Shown: in pieces, positions 11,217 through 22,960 of the stretch | Position numbering within the stretch: the first letter of the stretch is position 1 | Layout: every line of letters begins with the position of its first letter | Source of the DNA: Combretum micranthum | Lineage: Eukaryota > Streptophyta > Magnoliopsida > Myrtales > Combretaceae | Length of the DNA stretch: 64,000 nucleotides | Reading direction: 5' to 3' | Assembly: GCA_024138025.1 (NCBI GenBank) | Contig: JAMXBD010002473.1 | Span: 124,001 to 188,000 of the forward strand | Program-made: the position numbers and the translations under genes | Notes under the pieces: model-generated | The model's database searches: none | The model's input: the letters and a program-made list of their open reading frames with translations, nothing else | Told to the model about the DNA's origin: nothing

Positions 11217-12596
11217 TTATTCAAAAAGTTCCGGATATTTCTGTTCCATTGTACTCGCTACTTCCCAAACCGCTTCTCTCTCGATTGGTTACTCCATTGG
11301 ACCTTTACCATTGGTATGACTTTATTCCTCAATTCTTTGTCCATTTTTCCCAAAATTCTAATTGGCTTTTCTTCAGTAGTTAAGTCTGGTAGTATCTCTG
11401 GTTGATTGGTATCCAATATCGCATCGGAATCGGATATACACTTTTTAAGCTGAGATACATGAAAGACATTATGAACGCTAGACAAACTTGGTGGTAACGC
11501 CAATCTATAAGCCAATGGCCCGATCCTTTCCAATACTTCATATGGCCCAATGTATCTTGGATTCAATTTACTCCTCACACCAAATCTGAAAACTCCTTTA
11601 GTCGGGGATATCTTGAGGAACACATGATCTCCAAGTTCGAACTCCAAAGGTCTTCTTCTCAAATCGGCATAACTTTTATATCGGTCTTGAGCAGCTTTCA
11701 ATCTCTGTTTGATCATTTGAATCTTATCAACCGCTTGTTGTACCAAATCGGGTCCAATCAATACTCTCTCTCCCATCCGCCCAATCATCCCATGCAATGG
11801 AGATCTACATTTTCTTCCATATAACTCTTCATACGGAGCCATCTGAATCGATGCTTGATAACTATTATTGTAAGCGAATTCAACTAAAGGTAAGTGTTCA
11901 TCCCAATTCTTTCCAAAATCCAATGCACAAGCTCTAAGCATATCTTCAAGAATTTGAATTGTCCTCTCCGATTGCCCGTCAGTTTGTGGATGAAAAGCTG
12001 TACTAAATTGTAACTTTGTCCAAGAGCTTCATGAAGACTTTTCCAGAATCGACTGACAAATCTCGTATCTCTATCCGAAGTATGGTCATTGGTATACCAT
12101 GTAATCTCACTATCTCTCGGATGTAAATCTGAGCCAATTTTTCAAGTGAACATCCGACTCTCAGTAGAATGAAATGTGACGATTTCGTGAGTCGATCTAC
12201 GATGATCCAAATCATCTCATTCTTGGCTATTGTCTTTGGTAAAGCAGTCACAAAATCCATAGTTATCTCGTCCCATTTCCATTCCGGAATCTTCAATGGT
12301 TGCAATTCCCCTCCAGGCCGTTGATGCTCGATCTTCACTTGTTGACATACCAAACACTTAGAAACAAATCTTGCAATGTCCTTCTTCATTCCTTCCCACC
12401 AAAAATGTTGTTTCAAGTCTCGATACATCTTCGTGTTTCCCGGATGAATTGAATATGAGGAGGAATGTGCTTCCTTCATAATTTGATGTCTCAAATCATG
12501 GATCTCAGGTACATAAATTCTATCTTTGAATCTGATAATTCCTTTATCATCAATTCCCATCTCTTTTCTTCTCTTTTGATTTATCTCATTTCTCAA
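11217..12596 (-). pseudogene. Tekay-like integrase with C-terminal chromodomain, frameshifted
   Basis: Integrase inserts element cDNA into host chromatin. The first part (12596-12003) shows the zinc-binding HHCC region, with HPGNTKMYRDL and CLVCQQVK, then the catalytic core with EITMDFVTALPK and IVDRLTKSSHF. The segment around the second catalytic Asp is out of frame. The second part (11941-11258) has the end of the core (FAYNNSYQASIQMAPYE, LYGRKCRSP), then the GPYEVLERIGPLAYRLALP domain and HNVFHVSQLKK. It ends with a chromodomain-like segment (RNKVIPMVKVQWSN) that changes frame by one base near 11280 and runs to a TAA at 11217-11219. The C-terminal domain supports chromovirus assignment, because such domains bind chromatin marks and steer integration. 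Confidence 0.88.
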
Positions 12597-14292
12597 CTTT
12601 TGGCTACCGGTTCTTCAAGTTGTCCTTGCTTAATTTGATCTAGAATCGTCGGTTGTAATGATAAACTCGCTAGCATAACGTCAACATTTTCCATAGCTAT
12701 CTCAATGTTCATCCGTTGAAGATCTTCTTGTAACTCCCGTTGATTAGTAACCAAAAATTCCACATTCATCGGTCTCTTTCTACTGAGCGCATCGGCTACC
12801 ACATTAGCTTTTCCCGGGTGATACAAAATTTCAACATCGTAATCTTTAATTAATTCCAACCACCTTCGTTGTCGCATGTTCAATTCCTTTTGAGTGAAAA
12901 TGTATTTCAAACTCTTATGATCTGTGAATATCTTACACTTTTCACCAAACAGATAATGTCTCCAAAGCTTCAATGCTAATACCACTGCGGCTAGCTCGAG
13001 ATCATGAATTGGGTAATTCCTCTCATGGGACTTCAATTGTCTTGAGGCATAAGCTATGACTCGATTATCTTGCATCAACACACATCCGAGTCCTTGAAGT
13101 GAAGCATCACTATAAATCACAAACTCTTCTCCACTAACTGGTAATGCCAAAATCGGTGCAGAAATCAATCGTTCCTTCAGCTCGAGAAAACTTCGATCAC
13201 AATCTTCATCCCAATCAAACTTCACATATTTCCTCGTCAACTTAGTTAATGGTGAAGCGATTTTGGAAAAACCTTGTACAAATCTTCTATAATAGCTTGC
13301 TAATCCCAGAAAACTTCGCACTTCCGTGACACTTGTCGGTGGTGGCCAATCCAATACCGCTCTAATCTTCTCCGGATCAACAGATATTCCTTCCTTTGTA
13401 ATAATATGTCCCAAGAATGCAACTTCTCTCAACCAAAACTTGCACTTGCTAAATTTAGCATAAAGCTTCCTCTCTCTCAATCGTTGCAATACAAGTCTCA
13501 AATGTTTCTCATGATCTTCCTCATTCTTTGAATATACCAATATATCATCAATAAAGACTATCACAAATTGATCCAAATAATCCTTAAATACTCTATTCAT
13601 CAAATCCATAAAAGCAGCAGGGGCATTTGTTAAACCGAAAGGCATAACCATAAACTCAAAATGTCCATATCTTGTTCTGAAAGCCGTCTTGGATATATCT
13701 TGTTGCTTAATCTTAGTTGATGAGATCCGGATCTCAAATCTATCTTAGAAAACAATGCCGCATCTCTCAGTTGATCAAATAAATCATCAATTCGGGAAGT
13801 GGATACTTGTTCTTGATTGTCACTTGATTCAAATTCTTCTATAGTCTATACACATCCTTAGACTTCATCTTTCTTCTAACAAATAATACCGGAGCACCCC
13901 AAGGAGAAATACTTGGACGGATAAACCCGAGGTGTTGCAATTCTTCTAACTGACTTTTCAATTCTTTCAACTCAGCCGGAGCCATACGATGGAGCTTTAG
14001 AAATAGGTGTAGTTCCAGGTATCAAATCAATCCCAAAATCAATCTCCCTATCCGGTGGCAAACCGGGTAATTCATCAGGAAAAACATCAACAAATTCCCT
14101 TACTACTGGCACCATATCAACTCGGAGTTCTTCACTACCCATTGTAGTTCCCATATCCTTCTCCCACAATTCCATAGAATACATACTTCCGGGTCTCCTT
14201 CTTTCCAACACATGAAATAGTCTTCTACCTTCCAACTCAAAACTCACTTCCGCTTTACTACAATCTATTGTGCTTTGTAAAGATTCAACCAA
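12593..14292 (-). pseudogene. Tekay-like reverse transcriptase and RNase H, frameshifted
   Basis: The N-terminal part (14292-13972) contains the linker [22 protein letters not shown] just before the RT fold. The palm entry (about 13970-13660) is spread over two or more frames. From 13651 one frame carries the RT core, with [13 protein letters not shown] and the catalytic [10 protein letters not shown], in which FIDD replaces the more common YVDD/FIDD variants. The thumb and connection contain [16 protein letters not shown]. RNase H follows with [24 protein letters not shown] and [11 protein letters not shown], then [10 protein letters not shown]. The enzyme would copy element RNA into DNA in the cytoplasmic particle. 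One-base frame changes around 13.66-13.97 kb and at 12595 break it. Confidence 0.9.
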
Positions 14293-14649
14293 TTCATTCC
14301 AAGAATAACATCAAAATCAATTAAAGGTAGAACTAACATATCTATTGGCATGCTTTCATCAGAAATCACAACATCAACATTCTTACATACACATGGCTCT
14401 TTGGATTGCACACCAAAAGGAGTATTCACACTCATCACTCTATCATACAACACTTCAGAAGACAAACCACACTCATTCACAAAGCTTTCAGCAATACATG
14501 CATGAGTAGCACCAGTATCAATTAAAGTATATGCAGGATGTCTTGCAATCTGTATTATACCTGCCAGTGTATCAACCGAAGGAGCTTTCTCACATTGTTG
14601 CAAAGCAAACACCCTAGCAGCTGTCATTCCCTTTCCAAAGTTCGGTCCT
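14265..14649 (-). pseudogene. Tekay-like aspartic protease
   Basis: A retropepsin-like domain that would cleave the Gag-Pol polyprotein. The catalytic motif reads LIDTGATHACI near 14515-14545, followed by the hydrophobic DVILGMNWL segment near 14280-14310. The frame ends at 14265 and the sequence continues in the overlapping frame (14292-13972), a one-base shift. It is joined upstream to the last Gag zinc knuckle (GHHVANC), as expected for a continuous gag-pol. Confidence 0.85.
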
Positions 14650-15882
14650 TCATTCCTCGGCTTTTCTTTACAATTTGCCACATGATGACCCTTTGTTGAC
14701 AATGAGCACAAAAGATGGGCTTCAATTTAGGATCAGGACAATCAGAAGCTTTATGACCAACTTTCCCACATGCAAACAAGCTCCAGGAGTCCATTTACAT
14801 TGAAACGATTCATGAGGCCCAAAACATATAGGGCATCGCCTATCAAATGGAATGGATGGCATAGGAGTCTTCACCACTTGTCCCGAGCTTGGTTTCTTAC
14901 CCAAATATGGTCGCTTGCCTTTGTTAACATTACCAAACCTTGAATAAGGAGTATAGGATGTCACCGATCTCTTGCCCATAAATGTCGCACGTCTATCCCT
15001 CTGAGCTTTATTTTCATTATTAATTTGTTCCACTAACTTGCCTTGATTACTGTTTCGACAGTGTTGATAATTGAAACTTCTTAACCTCACTCTTAATCTC
15101 CATGTTCAAGCCATCTTGGAACTTTTGAACCTTCATGCTCTCATCATTGTAACTTGTACCCGCAAATCGAAGCAATCTACAATATTCTGCATGATATTCT
15201 TCAACAGTTTTATTTCCCTGCCTTAGACTCAACCAACTCGATATCATTTGTTCCCGCACTGTGGATGGAATGTATTGCAAGAAAAAGGCTTCCTTGAATC
15301 TGTTCCATGGTATCGGTCTCACATATCCTTCACTATTCAATCTCCACCAATTATATGCATCTCCCTTCAACATATATATAGCCAAATCAACTTTTCTATG
15401 CTCAGGCACTCACAGCTGCAAACGCTTTCTCTACTCCACTATCCAACCTTCCGTTCGAGTCGGATCCAAAACAGTTCCATCAAAATCAGGTACCAGTCTA
15501 ACAAAATCATGCAACTTGACTTGTTCGTTCCGGTCTCCCATTGGTACTTGTGGCTCTTCTCTCACAGTTGGAGGATGATATTGCTGCATAAATTGTTGTT
15601 GTTGTTGATACATCATTTGTTGGTACTGCTGAACTATAGCAAACATATCCCGAAACATAGTGAGCACATTATTCGGATCTCCGTAGGCATCTGAGGCATA
15701 GCTGGATATGCTGGCATTTGAGGAGGCTGTGGATTCGGTGCAGTAGAAGCCGAAGCCGGTGATGGAGTCGAAGTAGAAGCTGGAATACTAGCTGATGCAG
15801 AAGCTGAAATAGTAGACTGAGAAGGAGGTGGCATACTTTCTCTTTCCGAAGATTGTCGGGTTACTCTTCGTGACCTATCCAT
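14650..15882 (-). pseudogene. Tekay-like gag, frameshifted
   Basis: Gag would form the virus-like particle. It starts at the ATG at 15882 (MDRSRRVTRQSS), with a Pro/Ser/Ala/Thr-rich N-terminus. A Gln-rich stretch (QQYQQMMYQQQQQFMQQY) follows at about 15640-15580. The capsid region (15409-15047) has the typical LKGDAYNWWR and WNRFKEAFF motifs. A basic linker and CCHC zinc knuckles come last, at about 14700-14850: CPICFGPHESFQC, ACGKVGHKASDC in an adjacent frame, and CxxC...GHHVANC. At least four frame changes (near 15.69, 15.42, 15.06 and 14.71 kb) are needed to follow it. Confidence 0.87.
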
Positions 15883-16071
15883 CTTTTAAACAAACATGCA
15901 ACATGTATGACATAATAATTTTACAAGGTCAAATCAATATCAAAACAATTAATAAACTAATTAGACAATTAAACATAAAACTTAATATAAACAAGTCCTA
16001 TATATGTCTAACTAACTCACCGTATCTAAGGTCAAGTCACCACTATTTAATCAAACAATTTCATAAACAAG

Positions 16072-16083
16072 GCTCTGATACCA
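16072..16083 (-). other. primer-binding site, initiator tRNA-Met type (Tekay-like)
   Basis: On the minus strand TGGTATCAGAGC lies two bases inside the 5' LTR. It is complementary to the 3' end of plant initiator tRNA-Met, the usual primer for these elements. Confidence 0.93.
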
Positions 16084-16085
16084 TC

Positions 16086-18866
16086 TGTAAAGACCCGATC
16101 CTCTAAATCCCGAGACTTAGAGTACCGAATCCCCAACCACATATAACGTTTTCACATTATATGTAAGGTTGTCCTAAAACTAACAGTTTATGAAAATTGT
16201 TTGATCAAATCACTAACTTTGTAAAGAACTTTTTAAATAAAACAAGATTGCTAACAAAAGCAATCTATACATATATTTACATCAAATAAACATCGTTTGT
16301 GTCAATACATGACACTACAAAAATTACATGTTTTCTCAAAACATGAGAATCCTAAAGGATCTTAAGGTCATTACAAAAGAATTGGCTTAACTAACAAGCC
16401 TTCTATACATAGCTTTCCTTAGCAAAAAGTCTTCTAAAAGTCCGGGTCATCGGATCCTATTCATCCCACTCGTCCAGAAATCTTTCGAAATCGGACCCAT
16501 AGCCCAAGTCATCGTAATACTCGTCTCCAATACCTGCAAAGCAGCAAAAGTGAGCCAGAGGCCCAGTACACAATAACCAATGCATAACAAGTCATCCAAT
16601 TCATGTAATGCATCATAGAACAAGTGGTTATCTTTATTACATTTTGATTCACAAATCAACAAGAGGGTATTCAAACCCCGGTCACACTTCGGGAATCCAG
16701 GGATCCTGAGTAACAGCAGCTGCTCAGGGGGTTGATATAAGCAGTCCGAATACTTATATCTCCTATATCTATTTCATGAAGATAATAGCTTCATCTAGGG
16801 TTTAAAAGCCGTTGCCCGACTCTACTTAAACTCAGTCCATAACATGAGCCTAGTTCACAAGTTCCCATAAACCTTGAACTAAATCATGGTATTTCCCCCT
16901 AAGTTTAAGCAAACGTTACACAGATACAATTCCCCCTATCGGCTACCCACTTAACCAAAAGAATCGCTATTGCATCATAGCGTACCATTGCATCATGGTA
17001 AAGTCATTGCATCATGACTTGGTTAAGCGCCTAGCTAACATGTCATTGCATCATGACAGGTTTGCTGCTCCTCGGACCAGATTAAACAGCGTAATAGACA
17101 TCCAATTCATCCAAATGTTAAATCGAATCAATTTAGGTCAAATTAGAAATGTCTGGTCCTAGCAAACATCAGACAAGTTATTGCGTACCTGAACCCGTTA
17201 GAATAGAACTAGGATCTCTCGGTGATGAACTAACCGAAGAATCCTTAACTGTAATAGAAATGTCACAATAATTAATAAATCAACATTTATAAATTTCATT
17301 CTCACAAATATATACATATTATATCCACATATCACAAATTATCAAAGAAATTCAAATAATTGATATACAGTCACGAATAGGCATTTAAACGTCCTAATAT
17401 ATCCCAAATTGCTTACCAAATACTCAAATGCTCAAATAACAACTTTGGAAATTTTTAGAAAAAGCTCTTAAAATTAAAAACTCAGGGGATACGCCGGCAC
17501 TCAACGCCGGCGGCGTTGAGCCGGTGTTCAATGTTCTGAAAATGTACACTGCCAACGCTGGCAGGCAGCGTTCAAGCGTACGCCGTCAGCCTTTGTAACC
17601 TACGCCGGCGGCCTTGATTCCCAAAAGCCAGCGTACAAGATAGAAGAAAGAACGCCGGCTGACTTCCTAGCGAAAGCCGGCGGCGTTCAGTCGGCTTTAA
17701 GAAATTTGGTTCTGTGAACTTTCAACACCGCCTCTACGCCGGCGGCGTAGAGACTCAAATTGCCGGCGTACGTTCTGAAGAACAACGCTGGCAAATTCTT
17801 AGCATTAAAGCCGGCGGCGTTGCAAACGGCGTTAGGAAAAACATTCTGTGGGCTTTCTACACCGCCTCTACGCCGGCGGCGTAGAATCCCCAGATGCCGG
17901 CGTACGTTTTAAAAACAAGTTAAACGAAAATTCAAATCCCCTGTTTTCCACTTTGCAAATTACATCTTAAAACACTTTAAAACTTTCCTCAACTACACTT
18001 CCACTTCATATTCACTCCACATACACTACTCAATTCTAGCAACCCAAGCATGAATTCAACACAATTAAACACTTCAAATTCTACTTCCATCAATTCTAAA
18101 TTCTCCTATACAAATCCTCTTAACAACCTCCCAACTCTTCATAATCATACAACAATACATGCATACTCTCCCACACTCATTAACACTTTCTCAACTCATC
18201 CCATGCATGAACAACAATTTGATCAATCTTAACTCAATCCATCCAATAATCCATGCATCTATTTCAAGAAGGAAAATAAAACAACACAACAACCTAAACT
18301 AAATCAATTCAAGTGTATATACATACCTTGTCTTGAGAAATACTTTGATTTTCAAACTTGATATAAACCCTAACTTAAGCTTGGAAATGGAGATGGAAAT
18401 GGAAGAAAAAGAAATGGAAGAAGAAAAGGAAAATTCGGATAAAATTTGGCTGCCTCAAAAAGTAAGTTAAATTAGCTTAATTTTGACTTTTTCACATTCC
18501 AAATTTACCCCTTAATGTCTATCTAACTTTAGGTTGCATTTAGCTTTAATTTGAACTTCATTTGGCTTGTATTTAGGGCATAAATGCTACTTAATTACAA
18601 AAACTTAATCAACTAGCTTAAGTGAAATTATGGTTGATTTACAAATCTAGCTTAGCTTAACCTTTTAATGAACAAGAGACAACATTAATAATTTCATTAC
18701 TCACACATTAATGCATATCAAACAAAATATTAATATCAACATATACACATACAAAATCATATATCTTAGACTACTAACAACATAACCATGCTCCTTAAAT
18801 TCAACATTTTAATATAAATACTTAAACACATGGAATTTGAATAAAATATAAATCTAGGTCATTTCA
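16086..18866 (-). repeat. 5' LTR of the Tekay-like element
   Basis: 2781 bases, the upstream LTR in element sense, matching 8375-11168 over its full length. It repeats the acceptor-like block (about 16531-16565), the stem-loop array (about 16707-17058, with the four TGCATC-loop hairpins at 16965-17058 unchanged) and the GC-rich palindromic tract (about 17487-17912). Next to a palindrome near 17563 it has a short ggca-type duplication absent from the other LTR. The open frame at 18050-18232 is a shadow inside the LTR. Confidence 0.93.
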
Positions 18867-18871
18867 ATATT

Positions 18872-19137
18872 TGCAACTAAAAAAAATTAAATGCAAGGAC
18901 AAGTCAAGAATCACATATCAACATGGATTAGGTTCATTAAACTTAGTAGTCAGATTCAGATGCACACATCTGATGCAAGTCCAACAGCACACAATAATTA
19001 AGCTTCCATTATAGCCCACTTGAAGACTAAGCTATTGAATCCAAGCACACAAATGATAAGTCAACATTCTTACTTCATAGTTTAACAAACAAGTGTTATT
19101 AGTAAACATGATTCATATTCTATTTGAGTTGAAATGG
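18872..19137. repeat. dispersed repeat, copy 3 (left part)
   Basis: The sequence cttcatagtttaac, then ...gttgaaatgggatct just before 19143, matches the blocks seen at 2460-2530 and 3340-3400. The right part of this copy resumes at 22140 with ...atgttaatcttgtactagtg. The gypsy derivative at 19143-22134 therefore landed inside this repeat. Confidence 0.6.
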
Positions 19138-19142
19138 GATCT

Positions 19143-19684
19143 TGATGCAGTGGAAAAGGAAGCACATGACTATTTAGAGAAATGGCATAGGTAGAAGCAA
19201 CACCACCGACCTTAAAAGTCTATGTTGCCAGCAAAAAAGGATACACTGCCAGCGTTGGCACAGTTCGCTTGAAAGTCTACATGATCGACATAGAAGGATA
19301 CGTCACCGGCATTGGACTAGCATTAGAGTCAGCACACTTTGCTCATTTTCATAATTTTAGAAAGTATTATAGTTTTTTTTTCTTTTCTTATTCGTTTCCT
19401 TTATATTGTATGCCCTAATGCAAAACGAAGGTAGTTTTTAGATATTGAATGAAATTTCTATGAGCATGTTTTGCTTTATTATTCCAAATCTCGATCTTCT
19501 TACATAGAATTTTGAATTTGATGCCAATTGCCTAGGTATTCTCAGAATTAATGGGCTTTTGAAAATCACAAGCCGAGTATTTGTGTGTGAATCAATGGTC
19601 TTATGATAATTGAGGATCACTTTCTGGGCATCCTTAGAATTGACAAAATTGTGATATTTTCTTTAGTTAATACTAGAGCTGCAT
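19143..19684 (+). repeat. 5' LTR of the gypsy derivative
   Basis: Matches 21601-22134 with many substitutions. Shared blocks include gaagcaca, gaaatg-cata, aaagtctatg, ggatacactgc, ttttagaa, tatgagcatgttttgct and aattgtgatat. The right boundary is approximate. The part at 19225-19330 carries gccagcg/ggcac words, including a small hairpin TGCCA-gcgt-TGGCA. Confidence 0.75.
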
Positions 19685-19699
19685 TCGCTCTTGGCAACA

Positions 19700-21200
19700 A
19701 TGGCACCTAGAGAAAAGCTAATCAACATCATGTTGCAATGGATGAGATCTACGATCGTGATGATCTAGATCAAAGGATTGGATAGATGATTGATGAGCAG
19801 CTAGATGTGGTGTTGGAACGTAGGTTGGAGGGGGTTATGGATCGATTGATAGAAAGAATGGGTGCGTTGATGGGAACCTAAAGGAATGAAAAGCCTAGAC
19901 GAGGATGAAACCCTAATCCAATGCCTAAAGTCAAAGGAGGAGAGGATGATTCATTTTCTATGGATGAAGAGAGGTCATATTCAGAAACGCCATGCACACA
20001 TGGCACGCTCATGTAAAGGAAGACCAGAGGCATTGGAGATGGGAATGAGAACGGAAGTACTAGAGTTCTATGGAAGTTTACAACCGAATGAGTTTTTAGA
20101 TTGGTTGGCCACAATGGAAGAGATTCTTGATTTTAAGAATGTCCTTGATAACAAACAAGTGCAGTTGGTGGCAATTTGACTTCGTGGTAATACCATAGTA
20201 TTGTAGCAACAAATGAAACTAACCTAACTTAAATTGCATCATGTATCAAAGGCTACAAAATTGAAACAAGGAAACAGGTCAGTTGATGAATACACTTTTG
20301 AATTTTATCAATTAATAGCTCGAAATGAGACTTAAGAGAGGGAGGACCAATTAGTTGCGAGATACATTGGAGAGTTGAAGTTGCATATTATGGATACTTG
20401 TTAATCTATTTGACCCTTTGAGTGTATATGTTGCATACTAGAGAGAATTGATTGTAAAGACACATTAAAAGAGATCAGAAAGTAGTTTTCACTAGTAGTG
20501 GTGTGTTCAATAGCAGGCAGTGACAATAGTGGCTAAGTGGTTCATACTAGGAGTGGAGGCATAGACAATAATACCCCTAGTCATATTATTAAACCTAATG
20601 TCAGAAGTGCTAGCACTAGTGGAATCAAGTGCTTCAAGTGTGATGAGAGTGATTATCGACAGTTGAAGTGTAGAAAATAGAAAAAAAAAAAAAGGCACTT
20701 TGTTCTTACGAAAACCCTATTTTTGATAATAAGAAGAGGGGCATGAAGATGTAGGCGATGGAGGACCTATCTTTAACACCGAGTATGGAGGAAGAATTCA
20801 TGATAGATGATGGTAAGAAAAATTTGGTGGTTAGGAGGTCATGTATGACTCCTAAAGCTGTTAAGGAAGATTGGTTGAGAACAAACATCTTTCGATCTGC
20901 TTGCACAATTTAGGGCAAGGTATGTAGGTTCTTAATAGATTAAAGCAGTTATGAGAACATCATATCAACTCAGGTAGTACGGAAGTTAGGCATTATACCT
21001 AAGCCACACCTAAGCCATACAAGCTGGCAAGGCTGAAGAATGGAAGTGAGGCAACTATTTCTAAATAGGTACTGCTTTCATTTTCCATAGGCTTTGTATA
21101 TAAAATTTTTGTATGGTGTGATGTAGTTGCAATAGATACTTCACCACTTGCTGTTAGGGAGGCTATGGTAGTATGATAGGAGTATGACGCATGATGGTAG
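19700..21200 (+). pseudogene. decayed gag and aspartic protease of the gypsy derivative
   Basis: The gag frame at 19886-20179 has the capsid start typical of Ty3-gypsy (EFYGSLQPNEFLDWLATMEE, then KNVLDNKQVQLVAI). A degenerate zinc knuckle at about 20620-20680 reads CFKCDESDYRQLKC, with Tyr in place of the metal-binding His. A protease-like stretch at about 20880-21150 keeps NIF...C..GKVCRFLID and VVRKLGIIPKPH, and later HHLLLGRLW in another frame. The Asp-Ser/Thr-Gly site is destroyed by a stop. Many in-frame stops show it is long dead. Confidence 0.75.
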
Positions 21201-21209
21201 AGCTAATAG

Positions 21210-21560
21210 TTACAAATTTGTGTATAAATGAGTAAAAATTGTGTTGATTCCTAATAAAGGTGTCGTTGCATTCAAAAGATGTTTCTAACATGATAGGAAA
21301 GGAGGTAGCCAAAGAGAGTACTGACAGGAAATGGAGAGATGAGGAATTCAAAGTAGGAGATTATGTTTGGGCTATCCTTACTAAGGATAGGTTCTTTGCT
21401 GTCGAGTATACCAAACTGTCAGCTAGGAATATTTGACCAGTAGAGTTCATTGAGAAGATCAGCCCCAATGAAAACAGGTTAAAGCTACCTAGCCATATCA
21501 TAATTGCATATGTGTTCAATGTTAAGCATCTAATGCATTACACTAGTGATAACTCAACTG
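21210..21560 (+). pseudogene. integrase C-terminal remnant of the gypsy derivative
   Basis: Read across frames, about 21340-21530 gives FKVGDYVWAI, then a KDRFFAVEYTKLSARNI-like stretch and VEFIEKISPNENRLKLP, ending near VFNVKHLMHY. This is the C-terminal domain that follows the integrase core in Ty3-gypsy elements. It sits only about 150 bases after protease-linker sequence, so about 3 kb of pol is missing between them. Confidence 0.65.
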
Positions 21561-21600
21561 AAGACAACTCGAGCACAAATCCTGTCTACCCTAGGGAGGA

Positions 21601-22134
21601 TAATGCAATGGAAGAGGAAGCACATAATTATTAGAGAAATGACATAGGAGGAAGCAACATCGCTAGCCTTGAAAGTCTATGCTGCCAATGTAAGAGGATA
21701 CACTGCTAGTGTTGGCACCGTTGGCCTTAAAAGTCTACGTTGCTGGTGTAGAAGGATACACTACTAATGTCGGAGTTGGCATACTTTGCTAGTTTTCGTA
21801 ATTTTAGAAATCATTATAGTTTTTTTTTCCTTTCTTATGAGTTTCCTTCATATTGTATGCCTAGGCTGGAACAAAGGAAGTTTTTTTTTTTTTATATTTA
21901 ATGAAATTTTTATGAGCATGTTTTGCTCTGATATTCTAAATCTCAATCTTCTTGCATACAATTACGAATTTGATGCCAATTGCCTAGGTATTTTGAGAAT
22001 CAACAGGCTTTTGAAGATCACAAGTTGGGTATTCGTATAAGAATCAATGTTCTTGCAATAATGAAGGATCGTTTTCTGGGTATTCTTAGAATCAACGGAA
22101 TTGTGATATGTTCTTCACGTCGTATACTACCTCA
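21601..22134 (+). repeat. 3' LTR of the gypsy derivative
   Basis: 534 bases, the diverged partner of the 5' LTR. Its first bases are TAATGCAATGG where the other LTR has TGATGCAGTGG, so the terminal TG is mutated. A polypurine-like AGGGAGGA precedes it. Open frames at 21786-22177 lie within it and are not genes. Confidence 0.75.
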
Positions 22135-22329
22135 GATCTCTACCAAAACATTCTTACTACCATTTTTCATATGTTAATCTTGTACTAGTGTTTAACAAGC
22201 TTGCCATAATTGCATATCTATCTGTGTTTATTGGACAATTTAGTAATCTACATACTGGCATGCGCCTCCTGTTTAAAGATATGCATACTAGCATATGTGC
22301 TTTGAATTTTTATAAATGGTATGAATTGG

Positions 22330-22960
22330 GAATGGCTGAATGGGGAAGGCCATAGTGTGGCACAAGTCAATTCTTCCTAGGCACTCTTTCATTCTATCAC
22401 TTATTGTTCAAAGCAGACTACATACTATAGACAAATTGGTGGCATAGGGAGTAATTCAAACAAATTGTTGTCTTCTCTATAGCAAAGAGGGTAAATCCCA
22501 TGGCAGTCTTTTTCCCTTAGTGTGACTATTCGAAAGAAGAATGGAAAAGGGTTGAGCAGCATATTGGTTGTCTAGCATAAGGGCCAACTTTGTTTACTAG
22601 TGCTGATTTGTTAACTCCCCTTAGCAATGGTAGCTTGAAGCACAAGAAGACCATAGTAGTTATGTTATTACATTTGGAAGGAGAGAAATAGTCATGTTGG
22701 AAATCATGCAAGCACTGTTGCTGCTCTTATGAGGACTATATTATTGTGCATTTTGTAATTATTTCCATTTTTGTCTTTTTGTTGATGTTGTTTCTTGTTT
22801 AAGGGAGCACCTTTGAGCTTTAGGACCATTTTATTGACCCCAGTGTCTTTTTGTGTTTTTGATACCTTTGTCGATGATCTTGTCAGCATCTAGTTTATTT
22901 GCTTTCTATGTAATGCTTACTTGCATATATCAATGGGACCCAAAAAAAAAAAAAGAAATC
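22330..22960 (+). pseudogene. LINE 3' end with RT zinc-binding domain and poly(A)
   Basis: Read over two or three frames, 22345-22570 gives VWHKSILPRHSFILSLI, an SRLHTIDKL segment, and SLFFPQCDYSKEEWKRV. This is the zf-RVT domain found at the C-terminus of plant L1-type reverse transcriptases. An IWKERNSHV segment and stop follow at about 22670-22750. The relic ends near 22955 in a run of A residues, as expected for a LINE poly(A) tail. Only the 3' end is present, which is typical of 5'-truncated LINE insertions. Several stops and shifts are present. Confidence 0.72.

Larger units (their letters stand above)
8375..18866 (-). mobile_element. Tekay/Del-like Ty3-gypsy retrotransposon, full length, frames broken
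   Basis: The boundaries are precise. Long terminal repeats TGTAAAGACC...GGTCATTTCA (plus-strand reading) lie at 8375-11168 and 16086-18866. A perfect 5-base target-site duplication ATATT flanks the element at 8370-8374 and 18867-18871. The primer site and polypurine tract are in place. Read on the minus strand the order is gag, protease, reverse transcriptase, RNase H, integrase and a chromodomain-like end, which is the Ty3-gypsy order. Long LTRs and a chromodomain-type C-terminus fit the Tekay (Del) chromovirus lineage. The LTRs look very similar, so insertion is recent. Every pol module is interrupted by frame changes, so the copy as written could not encode a working polyprotein, although consensus errors may account for part of this. 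Confidence 0.93.
19143..22134 (+). mobile_element. internally deleted Ty3-gypsy derivative
   Basis: A 2992-base element. LTR-like ends TGATGCAGTGG (19143) and TATACTACCTCA (22134) are flanked by a perfect GATCT target duplication (19138-19142 and 22135-22139). The two LTRs lie at about 19143-19684 and 21601-22134, with a purine run CTAGGGAGGA directly before the second. The interior of about 1.9 kb keeps a decayed gag and protease on the plus strand, then jumps to the integrase C-terminus. Reverse transcriptase, RNase H and the integrase core are missing. The LTRs are clearly diverged, so this is much older than the Tekay-like copy. Its exact lineage within Ty3-gypsy is uncertain. Confidence 0.82.
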
